Source: Nocardioides salarius (GTDB lineage Bacteria > Actinomycetota > Actinomycetes > Propionibacteriales > Nocardioidaceae). From it: a DNA stretch of 64,000 nucleotides. The position numbers and the translations under genes were made by a program. The notes under the pieces were generated by a model. The model did no database searches. It had not been told where the DNA came from and saw only the letters and a program-made list of their open reading frames with translations. Shown here in pieces: positions 1 through 9,617 of the stretch (its first letter is position 1; the number at the start of each line of letters is the position of its first letter). Location of the stretch: contig NZ_JAFBBZ010000001.1 in NCBI RefSeq assembly GCF_016907435.1, forward strand, positions 2,480,001 through 2,544,000. Direction: 5' to 3'.

Positions 1-827
1 CGCAGGAGGCGCCGCCCTTCGCGGCCGAGTGGGTACGCCGGGTGGAGGCCTACCGCGAGACCCTGACGCGGGCGCGGCCCGACGTGCTGGTGATGGTCGG
101 CTCCGACCACTTCCACCAGCTGTGGCTCGACAACATGCCGCAGTTCCTGGTGGGCAAGGCGCCGTTCTACGACGGCAACTGGGAGAACGAGGTCCGCGAG
201 TTCGGGATGCCCAAGCTGCTGCTGCGCGGTGACGAGGAGCTCTCGGCCTACATGCTGCGCGAGGGGATCGACCGGGGCTTCGACCTGGCCTTCTCCAACG
301 AGCTGCGCGTCGACCACTCCATCACCTGCCCGATCTTCACCGTGCGTCCGCAGAACGACCTGCCGATCGTGCCGATCTACACCAACATCTTCGCCCCGCC
401 CCTGCCCCGTCCCGAGCGCTTCGTGCAGCTGGGCCGCACCATCCGCGAGGTCATCGAGGCCTGGCCCAGCCACCTGCGGGTCGCGGTCATCGGCACCGGT
501 CACCTCTCGCTCGAGCTGGGCGGGCCGCGCCAGTTCGGCCCGACCGGACCGGACCCCGAGTTCGACGCCAAGGCCGTCGAGTGGATCGCGCAGGGCGACA
601 TCGACGGCTGCCTGGCCGGGGTCAGCCTCGACAGCCTGCACGAGCCGGGCAACGCCACCCACGGCTTCATGGACTTCATGCTGATGATGGGCATCGCGGG
701 CCACGCCCGCGCCGACTACGCCGACAACCTCAGCCTGTTCCACACCATGGAGGCCTACTTCACCTGGTATCCCGAGCCGGACCTGCTGGACGGCCCGCCG
801 CTGACCTCGAGGGGGTCCCTGCTGTGA
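1..827 (+). CDS. Class III extradiol ring-cleavage dioxygenase, LigB-type catalytic subunit (5' end cut off)
   Basis: The reading frame is already open at base 3, so the true start lies outside the window. The visible 275 residues match LigB-type non-heme Fe(II) dioxygenases, which open catechol-like rings next to the diol. Visible family features are the GSDHFHQL stretch, the VDHS segment, GTGHLSLELGG and the late NATHGFMDF segment; the N-terminal metal ligand would be upstream. The next gene, overlapping by 4 bases, is a LigA-like small subunit, the usual arrangement in protocatechuate 4,5-dioxygenase and gallate dioxygenase. The substrate cannot be read from the sequence. Family assignment is firm; specificity is unknown. 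Confidence 0.85.
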   Translation, partial: QEAPPFAAEWVRRVEAYRETLTRARPDVLVMVGSDHFHQLWLDNMPQFLVGKAPFYDGNWENEVREFGMPKLLLRGDEELSAYMLREGIDRGFDLAFSNELRVDHSITCPIFTVRPQNDLPIVPIYTNIFAPPLPRPERFVQLGRTIREVIEAWPSHLRVAVIGTGHLSLELGGPRQFGPTGPDPEFDAKAVEWIAQGDIDGCLAGVSLDSLHEPGNATHGFMDFMLMMGIAGHARADYADNLSLFHTMEAYFTWYPEPDLLDGPPLTSRGSLL

Positions 828-1186
828 GCAAGTACCTGGTCGACAAGTTCCTCTTCACCATCGACCGCGACGCCGCGCTGACCGAGCGCTACCGCGAGGA
901 CCCGGCCGGCACCGTGGCCTGGTGGGAGGCCGAGGAGGCCAACCGGATCCTCAGCTGCATCGACGCCGAGAAGAGCACCTGGCTGCGCTTCACCGACGAG
1001 GAGCGCGACGCGCTGGCCACCCACGACCACGTGCGGCTCTTCGAGATGGGGGCGCACCCGTTCCTCACGCTGACGCTGTGGATCGCGATGTTCGAGCGCG
1101 ACTTCGACGAGCCGCTCGGCATGCAGCTCGACTACGCGGCCCGGCTCTCGCACGTCTCGATGCCCTACCCCGACATCAGCACCTGA
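824..1186 (+). CDS. LigA-like small subunit of extradiol dioxygenase
   Basis: This 120-residue protein starts at a GTG inside the GTGA overlap with the preceding catalytic subunit, implying translational coupling. It is all-helical in appearance (SKYLVDKFLFTIDRD, later HPFLTLTLWIAMFERDF), like the LigA domain that caps the LigB active site in protocatechuate 4,5-dioxygenase. It carries no metal-binding motif of its own. Role as partner of the upstream subunit is inferred from adjacency and resemblance. Confidence 0.75.
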   Translation: MSKYLVDKFLFTIDRDAALTERYREDPAGTVAWWEAEEANRILSCIDAEKSTWLRFTDEERDALATHDHVRLFEMGAHPFLTLTLWIAMFERDFDEPLGMQLDYAARLSHVSMPYPDIST

Positions 1187-1194
1187 CGCGCCCT

Positions 1195-1210
1195 CCCCAG
1201 GCGACTGGGG
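1195..1210. terminator. Short hairpin after the dioxygenase pair
   Basis: CCCCAG-GCGA-CTGGGG is a perfect 6-bp stem starting 9 bases after the LigA-like stop codon. There is no U tract, as is common for actinobacterial terminators. Function is inferred from position. Confidence 0.4.
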
Positions 1211-1293
1211 GTGAGGTGTAGACGTCGGCGCGACCGGGCATGCCTGCCAGGACGCGGCGCCCACGGGCGCCACCGCCGACGAGAGGAAGACCC

Positions 1294-1542
1294 ATGTCCC
1301 AGACCCAGACCAGCACCGCCGGCACCAAGCCCGGGCGCACCCTGTCGATCATCGGCGCCGTCCTCGGCGTCCTCGCGCTGGTGGTCCTTCCGATCGTGCT
1401 CGGCCCGATCGGCGCCGTGCTGGGCTTCGTGGCCCACTCCAAGGGCGACAAGCCCTTCGGGCTCTACGTCGGCATCGGCTCCATCGTGACCACGATCGTC
1501 GGCATGGCGCTGGGCGCGGCGCTCGTCATGGGCATGAGCTGA
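1294..1542 (+). CDS. Small two-helix membrane protein
   Basis: An 82-residue protein preceded by GAGAGGAAGA as ribosome binding site. A polar N-terminus (about 15 residues, Thr/Gln-rich) is followed by a hydrophobic hairpin: about residues 18-46 rich in Val, Leu, Ile and Gly, a short KGDKPFG loop, then a second helix to the end. It resembles DUF4190-like small membrane proteins, but no function can be assigned. It stands alone between the dioxygenase genes and the convergent pgm gene. Confidence 0.65.
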   Translation: MSQTQTSTAGTKPGRTLSIIGAVLGVLALVVLPIVLGPIGAVLGFVAHSKGDKPFGLYVGIGSIVTTIVGMALGAALVMGMS

Positions 1543-1558
1543 CGGCCCGACGGGCCCC

Positions 1559-3208
<1,650 letters not shown>

Positions 3209-3232
3209 CTGTGCATCATGCATCATGAGCGC

Positions 3233-4039
3233 ATGACCCACCGGCCCGGACACGTCGCCTGCACCATCGAGGGCGGCATCGCCCACGTGCGCCTCGACCG
3301 CCCCGACAAGCTCAACGCGCTGACCCTCGACGTGCTCGACGAGCTGGTCTCGACGGCGCGGATGCTGCGCCGCGACCGGTCGATCCGGGCGGTGGTGCTC
3401 TCCGGCGAGGGCGACGCGTTCTGCGCCGGTCTCGACTTCGCCACCGTGATGCGCACGCCGGGCCGGGTGGCGCTGGCCTTCGTGCCGCGGCCCTGGCGCG
3501 GCACCAACACCTTCCAGGAGGCCTGCTGGGCCTGGCGGCGGCTGCCGGTGCCGGTGATCGCGGCGGTGCACGGGCACTGCCTGGGCGGCGGGCTGCAGAT
3601 CGCCCTGGCCGCCGACTTCCGCATCGCCACGCCCGACTCCAGGTGGTCGGTGCTCGAGGGCAAGTGGGGGATCATCCCCGACATGTCGGGGGTCCGCTCG
3701 CTCAAGGAGCTGGTGGGCATCGACGTGGCCAAGCGGCTGACGATGACCGCCGAGACGCTGGCCGGCAAGGAGGCCCACGACCTGGGCCTGGTCACCGAGG
3801 TCGACAGCGACCCGGTCGCCGCCGCCCTCGAGCTCGCCGAGCAGCTCAAGGCCCGCTCGCCCGACCAGCTCGCCGCCGCCAAGCGGCTCTTCGACGACAC
3901 CTGGACCTCCTCGGCCCGCCACACCTTCGCCCGCGAACGGGTCGAGCAGGCGTGGCTGCTCTTCGCGCGCAACACCAAGGTCGCCCGCGAGGCCGCCTTC
4001 GCCCGGATCACCCCCGAGTTCGGCTCGCGCCAGCGCTGA
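3233..4039 (+). CDS. Enoyl-CoA hydratase/isomerase family protein (crotonase fold)
   Basis: A 268-residue crotonase-fold protein expected to act on an acyl-CoA thioester. The oxyanion-hole elements are present: FCAGLDF and the GHCLGGGLQ stretch. In the active-site region [15 protein letters not shown] the aspartate after the proline resembles dienoyl-CoA isomerase-like crotonases more than classical hydratases with two glutamates, so hydration may not be the reaction. It diverges from pgm with only 24 bases between start codons. An in-frame ATG 15 bases upstream is an alternative start. No neighbouring beta-oxidation genes help to define the substrate. Confidence 0.85.
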   Translation: MTHRPGHVACTIEGGIAHVRLDRPDKLNALTLDVLDELVSTARMLRRDRSIRAVVLSGEGDAFCAGLDFATVMRTPGRVALAFVPRPWRGTNTFQEACWAWRRLPVPVIAAVHGHCLGGGLQIALAADFRIATPDSRWSVLEGKWGIIPDMSGVRSLKELVGIDVAKRLTMTAETLAGKEAHDLGLVTEVDSDPVAAALELAEQLKARSPDQLAAAKRLFDDTWTSSARHTFARERVEQAWLLFARNTKVAREAAFARITPEFGSRQR

Positions 4040-4043
4040 GCGG

Positions 4044-5570
4044 GTGAGGCTCTGGCGCACGGCGGTCCTGCTCGGCCTGGGCCTGCTGTGGTTCTGGCTG
4101 GGCCCGCTGGTGCCGCTGCTGGCGCTCGCGTCGCTGGCCCACCCGCGCGTACGCCGCGCGTGGCGGCCCGGCTCCCGCGTCGTGGCCGCCTGGGCGCTGG
4201 CGGCCGTGGTGCTGACCGGGCTGGTCGTCGTCGCCCCCGACGGGCTGCTGCCGCTGCCCAGCGGGTCGGGCGCCCTGGTCACCCCCGGCTACACCGGGCG
4301 GCCCTTCACCCCGCAGCCGCTGAGCGTGGTGGCCCCCGACGCCGACGCGGCCGCCGGCGACGGGCCGCTCGGGCTGAGCCCCGAGGTCGACTCGGCGCTC
4401 TACGGCACCGACCAGTGCGGCGGCCTGGTCTTCACCTCCGGCGGGCGGCTGGTGGTGCTGTGCGGCGAGGGTGACGACCAGCGCCTGCGGGTCGTCGACG
4501 CCGACTCCCTGCGGCCGCTGGCGAGCAAGGACCTGCCCGACCCGCCCGCCGAGGCGGGGGACGCCTGCGCCGAGGTCTCGTTCCACCTCGACGGGCTCGA
4601 CCGGGTGGTGGTGCCGACCGCCGACCGGCGGATCCTCGTGGTCGCCACCGCCGACGGCGCCGGCGAGGCCGACCTGACCACCGAGGAGACCCACGACCTG
4701 ACCGGGGTGCTGCCCGAGGACGACTGCCTGCTGGCGGTGCGGCCCGACAGCGACGACCGCACCTGGTTCGTCACCCGCCAGGGCCGCGCCGGCTTCGTCG
4801 ACCCCCTCGGCGGCCCGCCGCGGCTGCTCGAGCTCGGCGAGGAGGTCGACCAGCCGCTGACCGCCGGCCCCGACGGCGGCGTCTACGTCGTCACCCAGGC
4901 CGCGCTGCACCGCCTCGACGTACGCCGCGGCGACCCGGTCGCCACCTGGCGCAGCGCCTACGAGCGCGGCAGCGGCCGCAAGCCCGGCCAGCGCAGCCAG
5001 GGCAGCGGCTCGCCCGCGACGGTGCTGGCCGACGGACTGGTGGCGATCACCGACAACGCCAACCCGCGGATGCACGTCGTGGTCCACGACGCCGCCGACG
5101 GCGCCCGGGTCTGCCAGAGCGAGCTCTTCGACGACGACGCCTCGGCCGCCGAGGGGGCCCTGGTGGCGGTCGGGCGCGGGGTCGTGGTCGCCAACACCCA
5201 CGGCTACGACGGCCCGCTGCGCACCCTGCTCGGCCGGGTGCCCGCCGGCGGCCTGGCCCGCGTCGACGTGGTGGGCCGCGAGTGCGTGCCGGCCTGGACC
5301 TCCGAGGCGGTGGCCCCCTCCGCCACCCCCGCGCTCGCGCCGGCCGCGGGACTGCTCTACGCCTGGACCAAGCGGCGCAGCTGGTGGGGCGTCGACGCGT
5401 GGTACCTCTCCGCCCTCGACGTGCGCACCGGACGCCCCGCCTTCTCCGTGCGCACCGGCCGCGGCGTCCTGCACGACACCCACCGCTCGGCGCTCGCCCT
5501 CGGCCCCGACGGTGCGGCGTACGCCGCCACCCTCGCCGGGCTCGTCCGGGTGCGTGACGAGCAGCGCTGA
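4044..5570 (+). CDS. Membrane-anchored beta-propeller-like protein of unknown function
   Basis: A 508-residue protein starting at GTG, 4 bases after the crotonase stop codon. The N-terminus has two hydrophobic segments (about residues 6-30 and 45-68), followed by a long extracytoplasmic region of repeated beta-strand units such as [32 protein letters not shown] and GLVRVRDEQ, suggesting a PQQ/WD-like propeller. Cysteines occur in scattered pairs, compatible with disulfides outside the cell. No enzyme motif is visible. Close spacing to the crotonase may mean co-transcription, but the two have no obvious shared role. Confidence 0.7.
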   Translation: MRLWRTAVLLGLGLLWFWLGPLVPLLALASLAHPRVRRAWRPGSRVVAAWALAAVVLTGLVVVAPDGLLPLPSGSGALVTPGYTGRPFTPQPLSVVAPDADAAAGDGPLGLSPEVDSALYGTDQCGGLVFTSGGRLVVLCGEGDDQRLRVVDADSLRPLASKDLPDPPAEAGDACAEVSFHLDGLDRVVVPTADRRILVVATADGAGEADLTTEETHDLTGVLPEDDCLLAVRPDSDDRTWFVTRQGRAGFVDPLGGPPRLLELGEEVDQPLTAGPDGGVYVVTQAALHRLDVRRGDPVATWRSAYERGSGRKPGQRSQGSGSPATVLADGLVAITDNANPRMHVVVHDAADGARVCQSELFDDDASAAEGALVAVGRGVVVANTHGYDGPLRTLLGRVPAGGLARVDVVGRECVPAWTSEAVAPSATPALAPAAGLLYAWTKRRSWWGVDAWYLSALDVRTGRPAFSVRTGRGVLHDTHRSALALGPDGAAYAATLAGLVRVRDEQR

Positions 5571-5577
5571 GGGCCGG

Positions 5578-6522
5578 TCAGGGGTACTGGACGCCGGTGA
5601 CCTGCTCGCTGATCTCCCACAGCCGCCGCTGCGCGTCCTCGTCGTGGGCCAGGCTCCGCGAGGTGACCACCTGCGGGGCGCCGGACATCTCGCCCAGCCC
5701 ACCCGGGCCGCAGTAGGTGCCGCCCGGCAGGTCGGCGGTGGCGGCCATCAGCGTCGGCCAGGCGCCGTGGGCCACCGGCTGCGAGACCGCCTTGATGGCG
5801 GCGTCGAGGATCGAGGCGACGCCGCCGCTGGTGCGGCCGTACTGGCCGTTGACCGCGAGGTGGCTGCCGGCGAAGCCGGGGTGCGCGGCGGTGGCGAGCA
5901 CCGGCACCTCGGCGGCCCGGCAGCGCCGGTCGAGCTCGTGGGTGAAGAGCAGGTTGGCCAGCTTGGAGCGTGCGTACGCCGGCCACCGCGAGTAGCGGCG
6001 CCCCGTGTCGCGGGGGTCCTCCAGCGGGGCGCTGCGCGCGGCGCGGTGGAACTGCGACGACACCGCCACCACCCGCCCGCCCTCGCTGGCGACCAGCTGG
6101 GGCAGCAGCAGCCCGGTCAGCAGGAACGGCCCGAAGTGGTTGGTGGCCATCTGCAGCTCGAGGCCGTCGGCGGTGCGCGAGTACGGCGTGGCCATCACGC
6201 CGGCGTTGTTGACCAGCACGTGGATCGGGCCCAGCCGGCCGGCGGCGGCCGCCGCGCGGCGTACCGACGAGAGGTCGGAGACGTCGACCAGCATCTCCTC
6301 GAGGTCCGCTCCCGGCACCTCGGCCTCGATCACGTCGCGGGCCTCGTCGAGCTTGGCCCCGGTGCGCCCGGCGAGCACCACGCGGGCGCCGCGGCGGGCC
6401 AGCTCGAGCGCCGTGGCGTGGCCCAGCCCGCCCACCGACGGCCCGGTGACCACGATGGTGCGCCCGGCCTGGTCGGGGATGTCGGCGAGCCGCCAGGTGT
6501 CGGTGGTGACCTCGCGGCTCAC
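5578..6522 (-). CDS. Short-chain dehydrogenase/reductase
   Basis: A 314-residue SDR, long for the family and similar in layout to retinol-dehydrogenase-type SDRs. The nucleotide-binding glycine motif is TGPSVGGLG near residue 24 (one residue longer than the usual TGxxxGxG), followed by VNNAGVM, the catalytic Ser region VAVSSQFH and the YARSK Tyr-Lys pair. It oxidises or reduces an unknown alcohol/ketone with NAD(P). Translation starts at a GTG overlapping the stop codon of the upstream mycothiol-isomerase-like gene by 4 bases, so the two are one operon. Confidence 0.85.
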   Translation of the reverse strand: MSREVTTDTWRLADIPDQAGRTIVVTGPSVGGLGHATALELARRGARVVLAGRTGAKLDEARDVIEAEVPGADLEEMLVDVSDLSSVRRAAAAAGRLGPIHVLVNNAGVMATPYSRTADGLELQMATNHFGPFLLTGLLLPQLVASEGGRVVAVSSQFHRAARSAPLEDPRDTGRRYSRWPAYARSKLANLLFTHELDRRCRAAEVPVLATAAHPGFAGSHLAVNGQYGRTSGGVASILDAAIKAVSQPVAHGAWPTLMAATADLPGGTYCGPGGLGEMSGAPQVVTSRSLAHDEDAQRRLWEISEQVTGVQYP

Positions 6523-7340
6523 GGGGTCGTGGCCATCTGGTCGAGCACGCGGGCGGCGAGCTCCTGGTCGCCCTCGACGCGTACGGCGCCCGGCTCGGCC
6601 GCGCAGCGCCCGCCGACCAGCCGCACGAACGTGTCGCGGTCCATGCCCAGGGCCAGGGTCGGGGTCGCCGGCGCAGCCACCGGGCGCCCGCGACCGTCGT
6701 CGCCGACCGCGAAGGCGGTCGGCTCGCAGCCCTCCACCTCGAGCACCAGCGTCGTCCCCGCCGGCGCGCCCGCCTTCTTGGCCAGCACGTAGCCCATCGA
6801 CTCCGAGAGGTACTCGATCGTGTGCTGCGCCGCGGCGCTGTCGAGCCCGCCGGGCCGACCGGTGGCGCGCCGCACGTCCTGCTCGTGCATCCACACGTCG
6901 AGGGGCCGGTTGCGCAGCAGCGTGCCCCAGCTCCACGGCACCCCGCCGAAGGAGCGTTCCGGCGCGGCGGCGGCGTCGCTCGGCGGGTCGGCCAGCAGCG
7001 CCGTACGCCGCGTGGTCGCGGCCGAGCGGATCTCGTTGATGATCGCGTCGGGCGAGGCCTCGCGGCGGTTCACGACGCCGATCTCGGTGTAGAGGTTCAT
7101 CAGGCCCGTGGCGTGCGGCGGCTCGCCGACCTCGGCGTGCTCCTCGACGCCGCTGGCCAGCACCTGCTCGAGGTGGGCCACGTGGGAGGCCACCGCCCGC
7201 ACGTCCCAGCCGGCCAGGTCGGTCGGGGTGTCCCACTCGGCCTCGTCGAGGTCCTCGAGCAGGGTGGTGAAGTCGTCGATGGCCTGCCACCAGGTCTGGG
7301 TCCAGCCGGCGAGGAGGTCGCTGTCGTCGGGGGCGCTCAT
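6519..7340 (-). CDS. Maleylpyruvate isomerase family, mycothiol-dependent enzyme-like protein
   Basis: 273 residues with a DinB-like N-terminal helical bundle and a C-terminal SCP2-like domain, the arrangement of actinobacterial mycothiol-dependent maleylpyruvate isomerases. SHVAHLEQ (near residue 55) and DVWMHEQDVRR (near residue 145) supply the histidine and acidic residues expected at the metal site. The substrate is not known; this large family also includes mycothiol S-transferase-like detoxification enzymes. It leads a two-gene operon with the SDR. The start ATG is 52 bases from the divergent small gene at 7393. Confidence 0.8.
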   Translation of the reverse strand: MSAPDDSDLLAGWTQTWWQAIDDFTTLLEDLDEAEWDTPTDLAGWDVRAVASHVAHLEQVLASGVEEHAEVGEPPHATGLMNLYTEIGVVNRREASPDAIINEIRSAATTRRTALLADPPSDAAAAPERSFGGVPWSWGTLLRNRPLDVWMHEQDVRRATGRPGGLDSAAAQHTIEYLSESMGYVLAKKAGAPAGTTLVLEVEGCEPTAFAVGDDGRGRPVAAPATPTLALGMDRDTFVRLVGGRCAAEPGAVRVEGDQELAARVLDQMATTP

Positions 7341-7392
7341 GGCCCGCAGCCTAAGGCCCCCGTAGGCTCGCGCGTCGAGGGAAGGGGTGCCC

Positions 7393-7722
7393 ATGGCGGC
7401 GACACGATCGGCACGGGCCCGCAAGGCCGCGGCCGAGGCGGGCGCACTGTCCACGGTGACGATCGACGTGGGCGCCGACGACTCCTTCGTCTACCGGATC
7501 GCCTGCGCCCAGTGCACCACCGCCGCGTCTGCGCGGGCCACCGGCCGCACCGAGCGCCGCCCCTGGTCGACGTACCGGCCCGGGGCCGACAACGGCTACC
7601 TGGCCGCGATGGACCGCTGGACCTTCCACCTCACCGAGCGGCACCCGGACGAGGACGCCCCCTGCCTGGCCTACCTCGAGGCCGCCCAGCAGCGCCTGCA
7701 CGAGCGCCGCGACCAGGGCTGA
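7393..7722 (+). CDS. Conserved small protein of unknown function
   Basis: A 109-residue soluble protein. The ATG was chosen over the in-frame GTG six bases upstream because GAAGGGG sits at a proper distance only from the ATG. The N-terminal 25 residues are Ala/Arg-rich; the middle has a CAQC pair and a later single cysteine (APCLAY), possibly a partial metal site. No family was recognised. It converges with the phosphatase gene at 7746. Confidence 0.55.
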   Translation: MAATRSARARKAAAEAGALSTVTIDVGADDSFVYRIACAQCTTAASARATGRTERRPWSTYRPGADNGYLAAMDRWTFHLTERHPDEDAPCLAYLEAAQQRLHERRDQG

Positions 7723-7745
7723 TCCCCTGTCCGGGGCGGTCCGCC

Positions 7746-9527
7746 TCAGCCGGTGGGGGTGAAGCGCACCGCCATCACGGCGATGTCGTCGTCGAGGTCG
7801 GCGTCGACGAGGTCGCGCAGCACCGCGTCGAGGAACTTCTCCACCGGCAGGTGCGCGTGGCGCGAGCCCGCCTCGCGCAGCCGCTCGAGGCCCTCGTCGA
7901 GGTGCTCGCCGCGCCGCTCCACCAGCCCGTCGGTGTAGAGCAGCAGGGTGGACCCGTCGTCGACGAGGGTGCGCTGGTCGGCGCGCTCGACGTCGGGCAG
8001 CACGCCGATCATCAGGTCGGGCGGGCCGTCCTGCAGGTAGCGGCCCCGCCCGTCGGGGCACAGCAGCAGCGGCGGCGGGTGGCCGGCGTTGGTCCAGGCC
8101 AGCCAGCTGCCCTCGGAGTCGGCGTCGGTCTCGATGCGGGCGTGCACCAGCGTGGCCAGGCCCTCGACCTCGAGGTCGTGCAGGGCGTGGTCGAGCAGCC
8201 GCACGTTGGCGGCCGGGCGGTCGTCGACGGCCCAGGTGATGGCGCGCAGCATGTTGCGCACCTGGCCCATCGTCGCGGCCGCGCCGAGGTCGTGCCCGAC
8301 GATGTCGCCGATCATCAGCGAGGTGTCGCCACCGGGCATCACCACGGCGTCGTACCAGTCGCCGCCGACCTGGTCGCGCGCCGCCGCGGGCCGGTAGCGC
8401 GCGGCGATCTCGTGGGCGGTGCTGCGCGGCAGCGCCGGCAGCAGCGCGCTCTGCAGCGTCACCAGGGCGTCGAGCCGCTCCTGGACCAGCAGCGCGCGGC
8501 TCAGCGCCTGCGCGGTGTACGACGCCAGCGCGGTCATCGTGGTCAGGTCCTCGGCGGTCTGGTCGCGTGCCTCGTCCCACAGCAGCGCCATCGCCCCCAG
8601 TGCGAGACCGTCGGTGTCGTAGAGCGGCAGGAAGGCACGGGCCTCGCCGATCTGCGCGGACAGGTCGAGATCGGGGTACTGCTCGTTCTGGGCGGCACGG
8701 TCGCGGAACCACACCGGCCGGTGGCGCACCATCGCGCTGCCCAGCGGGTTGGAGTGGTCCAGGCCCAGCTGCTGGTTGAGCCGCGCTGAGCGCCAGTCGT
8801 CGCCGGTGCGGGGCACGTAGTGCAGGGTGGCGTCGGCGCGCGCCGGCTCCGAGGTGCCCGCCAGCAGGCTGGGGTCGTCGATCCAGATGCCGGCGCGCGA
8901 GCAGCCCAGCTGGTCGATCGAGACCTGCTCGACGGCCACGGCGACGTCGCCGAGGGTGCGGGTGCTGGCCAGGCCCTCGCTCAGCGCCAGCAGCACCCTG
9001 CTGCGCCGGGTCAGGGTGGCCGCCGACTCCGCGGCCAGCGCGGCCTCCTCGCGCAGCCCGCGCTGGGCCAGCTCGCTCGAGCAGGCCGCGGCGAGGTCCT
9101 GCAGCGACGCGAGGTCCTCGCCGGTCCACTCGCGCGGCTCGTGGGTGATCGCGCAGAGCGAGCCGACGATGGTGCCGCGGTGGTCGCGGATGGGGTAGCC
9201 GGCGTAGCCGATGACGCCGAGGTCGGGGATCGCCAGGTTGGTGTGCAGCCGGTCGTCGAGCCGCGCGTCGGAGATCACCAGCGGGGCCTGGTCGGCCACC
9301 ACCCACTGGCAGAAGGAGTGCGTCAGCGGGGTCTCGCGCGAGTCCGCCACCTCGCCGGCCGTCTCGACGTGCAGCCCGTCGGCGCCGACGAAGACCTGGC
9401 GGTGCTCCTCCACGAGGCTGACCAGCGCGATGTCGGAGCCCAGCGAGCGGCGCACCATCCGCGCGTAGCGGTCGTAGGTCACGTGCAGGTCGGCCTCGGG
9501 ACCTGCCCGGAGGTCGGGGTGGGGCAT
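7746..9527 (-). CDS. GAF-domain PP2C/SpoIIE-type serine phosphatase
   Basis: 593 residues in three parts: an N-terminal GAF domain (about 20-165, with LTHSFCQWVV), a second GAF-like region (about 190-350), and a C-terminal SpoIIE/PP2C domain (about 375-590). The phosphatase domain shows its metal-binding and fold motifs: GGDWYDAV, GDIVGHDLGAA, TNAGHPPPLLL, LLLYTDGLVERR and a terminal DDIAVMAVRF. Such proteins dephosphorylate anti-sigma-factor antagonists in partner-switching systems, controlled by ligands or redox state at the GAF domains. No anti-sigma or antagonist gene is adjacent, so the target is unknown. A strong GGAGGT lies 8 bases before the ATG. No membrane segment is present. Confidence 0.88.
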   Translation of the reverse strand: MPHPDLRAGPEADLHVTYDRYARMVRRSLGSDIALVSLVEEHRQVFVGADGLHVETAGEVADSRETPLTHSFCQWVVADQAPLVISDARLDDRLHTNLAIPDLGVIGYAGYPIRDHRGTIVGSLCAITHEPREWTGEDLASLQDLAAACSSELAQRGLREEAALAAESAATLTRRSRVLLALSEGLASTRTLGDVAVAVEQVSIDQLGCSRAGIWIDDPSLLAGTSEPARADATLHYVPRTGDDWRSARLNQQLGLDHSNPLGSAMVRHRPVWFRDRAAQNEQYPDLDLSAQIGEARAFLPLYDTDGLALGAMALLWDEARDQTAEDLTTMTALASYTAQALSRALLVQERLDALVTLQSALLPALPRSTAHEIAARYRPAAARDQVGGDWYDAVVMPGGDTSLMIGDIVGHDLGAAATMGQVRNMLRAITWAVDDRPAANVRLLDHALHDLEVEGLATLVHARIETDADSEGSWLAWTNAGHPPPLLLCPDGRGRYLQDGPPDLMIGVLPDVERADQRTLVDDGSTLLLYTDGLVERRGEHLDEGLERLREAGSRHAHLPVEKFLDAVLRDLVDADLDDDIAVMAVRFTPTG

Positions 9528-9617
9528 GGCGTGCGACCTCCGTCGTCTCAGGGGGCCACGGTATCGCAGGCCGGGCCCGGCCCGGACGCGTTCGGGTGAG
9601 CCCGCCACAATGGCGGG

